64,000 nt of DNA from Effrenium voratum (lineage: Eukaryota; Sar; Dinophyceae; Suessiales; Symbiodiniaceae): contig CAUJNA010002179.1 of the NCBI GenBank assembly GCA_963377175.1, positions 297,501 to 361,500 on the forward strand, read 5' to 3'. Below, piece after piece: positions 61,969 through 64,000 of the stretch. Below the pieces are notes generated by a model. The model made no database searches. It was not told the DNA's origin and worked only from the letters and a program-made list of their open reading frames with translations. The position numbers and the translations under genes were made by a program. The stretch's first letter is position 1. Every line of letters begins with the position of its first letter.

Positions 61969-62012
61969 AAAAAAAAAAAAAACAAAAAAAAAAAACAGAA
62001 GAATAAAAAAAG
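61876..62012. repeat. Poly-A tract
   Basis: About 75 uninterrupted A at 61891-61967, then shorter A runs split by C and G. It could be the tail of a retroposed sequence or a simple repeat. The Lys and Phe frames across it are artefacts. Confidence 0.95.
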
Positions 62013-62259
62013 GAGCCATGTCTTCTCCCCCCGTCAGTTTTGGCCTCCCCCGGTGGAAAACTCATACGGGTATACATCATTTCGCGGCGAACCTCCCAGG
62101 AGCGCGAAGCACTCCCCCCCCTCCCCCCCGCCATCCATTTTGTGTGTCCCCCTGCTTTAGACACACACAAATATATCTCTACAACGGTCCGTAAGAATTC
62201 CAGAAAACTAGGAACCCCGTTCCAACCAGTCCCTGCTTCTTTGAGCTTCCCACAAATAG

Positions 62260-62351
62260 GCGCCACCACCTTTACCGCCGCAAACGCGGAGTTCGCAGGC
62301 GCTGTGGATGCACCTTCGTGTGACGAAGCCTTGCAACTGGCCCTTGGCTGA
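62260..62351 (+). CDS. Possible host terminal exon
   Basis: CAAATAG acceptor, then ATTFTAANAEFAGAVDAPSC and DEALQLALG before a TGA. GC-rich codons. A family B element begins 63 bp after the stop. Not recognised. Confidence 0.4.
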
Positions 62352-62414
62352 TCACAGTTTTGCCGGGCCCACGAATGTATGGTGCATCTCCCATGGGTTG
62401 TTTCTTTTTTTCAC

Positions 62415-62514
62415 TACCTGGAGTCTCCATGACCCTTTAAAAATGGGTCCATGACGCTTTCTTTATTTTGGGTAATGACCAACCATTTTCTAAGCGTCAT
62501 GGAGACTCCAGGTA
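62415..62514. repeat. MITE-like family B, best copy
   Basis: Exactly 100 bp. TACCTGGAGTCTCCATGACC at the left and its near-perfect reverse complement at the right. The interior has mirrored AAATGGGTCCATGACG and TGACCAACCATTTT parts. Confidence 0.9.
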
Positions 62515-64000
62515 AATAAAAAAGGGCTCTCCCAACAAAATCCCGCTGCATCCCCTCTTGGACATGGAACCGGAGGAGCCTGGAAGCTTCTGGTTTCTAT
62601 GTCAGCGGGTACCCGCTGCGGGAGACTCGGGAAAGTCACAGAATCCGCTTTCTTGGCAACTGATTCACGCCTTGACAACATCCCGTCAATTGAGAGATGT
62701 CTCAAGTTGTGTTGGACAAGATGCAACTCACATTCGGAGATATGAATGACGGCATCAGGTGCCACGAATATCGGCTTATTTTTTGACCAGGTACTGTAGA
62801 TGGACGAAATCCTGCGCCACCTAAGAAACCCTGGAATGGTTTGATTCCTCAACGGAACAAACGTCATGCTGTCCTTCCCATGGTCTCATTTCGCGGTGCG
62901 AGACTCGCGGATTTGGCGAAACCGTCCACTGTCATCCGTTCTTGTAACCAGGGAACTGGCTTAGTTGGTGTATAACCATGATGATAACCTACTAAAGTGG
63001 GTATTGCCTAACTCGGTTGCTTTCTGCTCCCCTGCTAAAAATGTTTGGTGGTTTAGTGGAAAACCCATTAGTTGGCAAAAAGTTAAAGCAAAATGCACCA
63101 AAGCTAAGGCTGAAGCCCCCTTCAAAACCAAGATGGACCCAAAAAGCCCAGCAACTCCGCCAGTAGAGGCCAAAAAGCGCCTTGCATGATCGGGGCATAT
63201 CTCCCTTCAACCCGAAAGCTGGCACGGGTGGGTCTTTTCTTAGGGGGACCCCTTTGGTGGTTGGCCTTTTGGCGTCCAGTTAACAGCCACCAAAAAAGGA
63301 CCAACTCGAAACACACGGGACATACTTCTATCCGTTTTCCAGGCTCATCTATGGCCATAGGTACATGGACTAATCTACACCAGAACCCAACTCTAACACT
63401 AAGGACACTGAGAGAACTCATAGCCCCCTTGGTTCATTCAAAAAATGGAAGCCATGCCCCAGAAACTGTGAAAAAGATAATCCCTGCAGGGCATCTCTTT
63501 TTCAAACAAGGACCGTCATACAAGAGCCCCGCTTCGAACGCGGGCTGTGCTCGCTGATCGGACTGCAACTGCAACGCCTCGAAAGCCGTCCGTCAGCGTC
63601 TCGCGAGCCATTGGCACTAGACGGGCACGCACCTACCCTCGGTTCGCCGCTCACCGGCCGCCCGAGGGGCTAAAGGTGATTTTTTCTTTCGTGGTTGGGC
63701 TTGAGCTTTTTGCAACAGCTCTTGGTTGCTGTTGACCCCTCTGCTAAAAGTGAACCACTTTTTGCGGGTTTAGTGGAAAACCCAACTTGATTTAGACCAA
63801 AGAGTCAAAGTTCAAAGATCCGTTGCCCAGCAGTGAGGAGCTGGCCGGCTTCCAAGAAACTTGGAACTTCAAAAAACCCAAAGAAGCGGCCCAGCCTGAC
63901 GTTGAATTGAGGACACGGTGAGCATCAAAATACCCTGGCTGGCATTAGGACCCCAGCAAAACATTATCTTTTTTGCCTGGTTAGTGCAAAACAAAGGGAC
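62515..64000. other. Host DNA without a clear gene
   Basis: Family A copy at about 62792-62931. Two copies of a short module with CCCCTGCTAAAA, GTGGTTTAGTGGAAAACCCA and GGCAAAAAGTTAAAG lie near 63031 and 63738; related copies are near 34412, 41491 and 48676. No gene seen. Confidence 0.5.
62792..62931. repeat. MITE-like family A copy
   Basis: TACTGTAGATGGACGAAATC at the left; the right end is worn (CGTCCACTGTC). Confidence 0.6.

Larger units (their letters stand above)
57132..62259. other. Host DNA without a clear gene
   Basis: Family A copy at 57549-57692, an AT-rich stretch with TTATTTATTTG-type words at 60790-61090 and the poly-A tract at 61876-62012. A minus-strand frame at 59580-59840 has GC-rich codons and might hold an exon, but I found no clean borders. 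Confidence 0.5.

Noticed and set aside
61672..62269. Poly-Lys and poly-Phe open frames
   Set aside because: They run through the poly-A tract and have no other support.

Overview
The window holds two kinds of DNA. Positions 6646-28201 form a 21.6 kb, strongly AT-rich, gene-dense island without introns. It is bounded by terminal inverted repeats (TIRs) of about 421 bp that are roughly 99% identical. The DNA on both sides is of mixed, higher GC content. It is full of short inverted-repeat elements, microsatellites and a few exon-like stretches with GT/AG borders. This suggests a large, repeat-rich eukaryotic genome, probably a protist, carrying an integrated virus-like element. A dinoflagellate or similar alga is plausible, but nothing here proves the host.

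The island is an endogenous virus of the Polinton/Maverick and Polinton-like virus (PLV) group. The supporting genes are a protein-primed family B DNA polymerase, an RVE (retroviral-type) integrase, an A32/FtsK-HerA-type packaging ATPase, a double-jelly-roll-type major capsid protein, a penton-type minor capsid protein, a fibre with a C-terminal S74 self-cleaving chaperone domain, and a class 3 lipase-like protein. Several small zinc-binding or charged proteins of unknown role complete the set. I do not see an adenain-type maturation protease.

Layout: left TIR (6646-7066); eight full 22-bp repeats plus a degenerate ninth (7151-7342); five or six small leftward genes (7576-9645) interrupted by a hairpin-rich noncoding stretch (9078-9285); rightward ATPase and an F-box-like gene (9707-11004); a leftward block of two small genes, fibre, capsid, a small basic protein and lipase (11050-16909); then a long rightward block of penton, four charged or coiled-coil proteins, a C2H2 protein, integrase, polymerase and two paralogous zinc proteins (16948-27751); right TIR (27780-28201). 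Two promoter-like signals divide the genes. A GACTTAAAGA-type box precedes the polymerase, the C2H2 gene and the zinc paralogues. A TCTAATTA-type box, like the TCTA late motif of CroV and mavirus, precedes most structural genes and the integrase. AT-rich hairpins mark several gene borders. All genes are open except for a suspected one-base frame problem in a poly-A run near the polymerase C-terminus, so the copy looks young and possibly functional.

The host flanks (1-6645 and 28202-64000) contain at least five families of MITE-like inverted-repeat elements. They also hold a 390-bp ACGC microsatellite, a poly-A tract and about ten candidate exons on both strands, one resembling the RPA1 C-terminal zinc region. 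No complete host gene and no RNA gene could be supported.
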